Source: Terfezia claveryi (Eukaryota > Ascomycota > Pezizomycetes > Pezizales > Pezizaceae). Taken from it: 27,969 nt of DNA. The notes under the pieces are model-generated. The model saw only the letters and a program-made list of their open reading frames with translations. It was not told the origin of the DNA and did not search any database. The stretch spans positions 1 to 27,969 of the forward strand of contig WHUX01000431.1 in NCBI GenBank assembly GCA_015179025.1. Direction: 5' to 3'. Positions within the stretch are counted from its first letter, which is position 1, and every line of letters begins with the position of its first letter. A program made the position numbers and the translations under genes. This document shows, piece by piece, positions 27,969 through 27,969 of this stretch.

Positions 27969-27969
27969 T

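Larger units (their letters stand above)
26168..27969 (-). mobile_element. Ty1/copia retrotransposon, 3' part (RT, RNase H, 3' LTR)
   Basis: A minus-strand copia element lies inserted in the gypsy pol gene. Its Pol end, polypurine tract and 3' LTR are in the right order. Its frame is open for 504 codons to the window edge, so it is the youngest-looking layer of the nest. The 5-bp host sequence abutting the LTR is GATTA (26163-26167). The matching copy would be outside the window. Confidence 0.85.

Overview
The window reads as a transposon and satellite graveyard from a filamentous fungus, most likely an ascomycete of the Pezizomycotina. This rests on fungal-type Ty1/copia and Ty3/gypsy retrotransposons, PIF/Harbinger DNA transposons, AT-rich spacers full of tandem arrays, and CpA-to-TpA changes that look like repeat-induced point mutation (RIP). 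No ordinary host gene is intact. No tRNA, rRNA or CRISPR locus was recognised.

Layout. 1-1300: the right part of one Harbinger-type element, with a transposase tail (+) facing a degraded partner gene (-). 1300-7370: mostly non-coding, with a 60-bp palindrome and tandem arrays of about 24, 58, 138, 57, 183 and 17 bp. 7377-12603: a decayed host-like gene, possibly a 2-oxoglutarate/Fe(II) dioxygenase-like protein. A 2,552-bp Harbinger element with 20-bp terminal inverted repeats (TIRs) and an AAT target duplication sits inside it. 13100-13820: a copia RT/RNase H remnant. 14680-21420: foldback elements (14683-14990, 15629-17138, 19214-19539) and three more arrays (20, about 122 and 134 bp). 21518-27969: a nested stack. 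A decayed copia element (-) is interrupted by a GC-richer gypsy element (+), which is cut in turn by a well-preserved copia element (-).

How the parts relate. Each Harbinger copy carries two genes tail to tail: a DDE transposase and a predicted DNA-binding coiled-coil partner, the two-component arrangement known for Harbinger. The gypsy element has gag and pol in overlapping frames. At the overlap lies a textbook -1 frameshift signal: GGGAAAA, a 5-nt spacer, then a 13-bp stem containing the gag stop. The older copia remnant ends in a C2H2 zinc-finger pattern after RNase H. The best candidates for new biology are the frameshift module, the two-gene Harbinger family with an NPA-repeat insertion inside its catalytic domain, and the 57-bp satellite that is open in translation on both strands.
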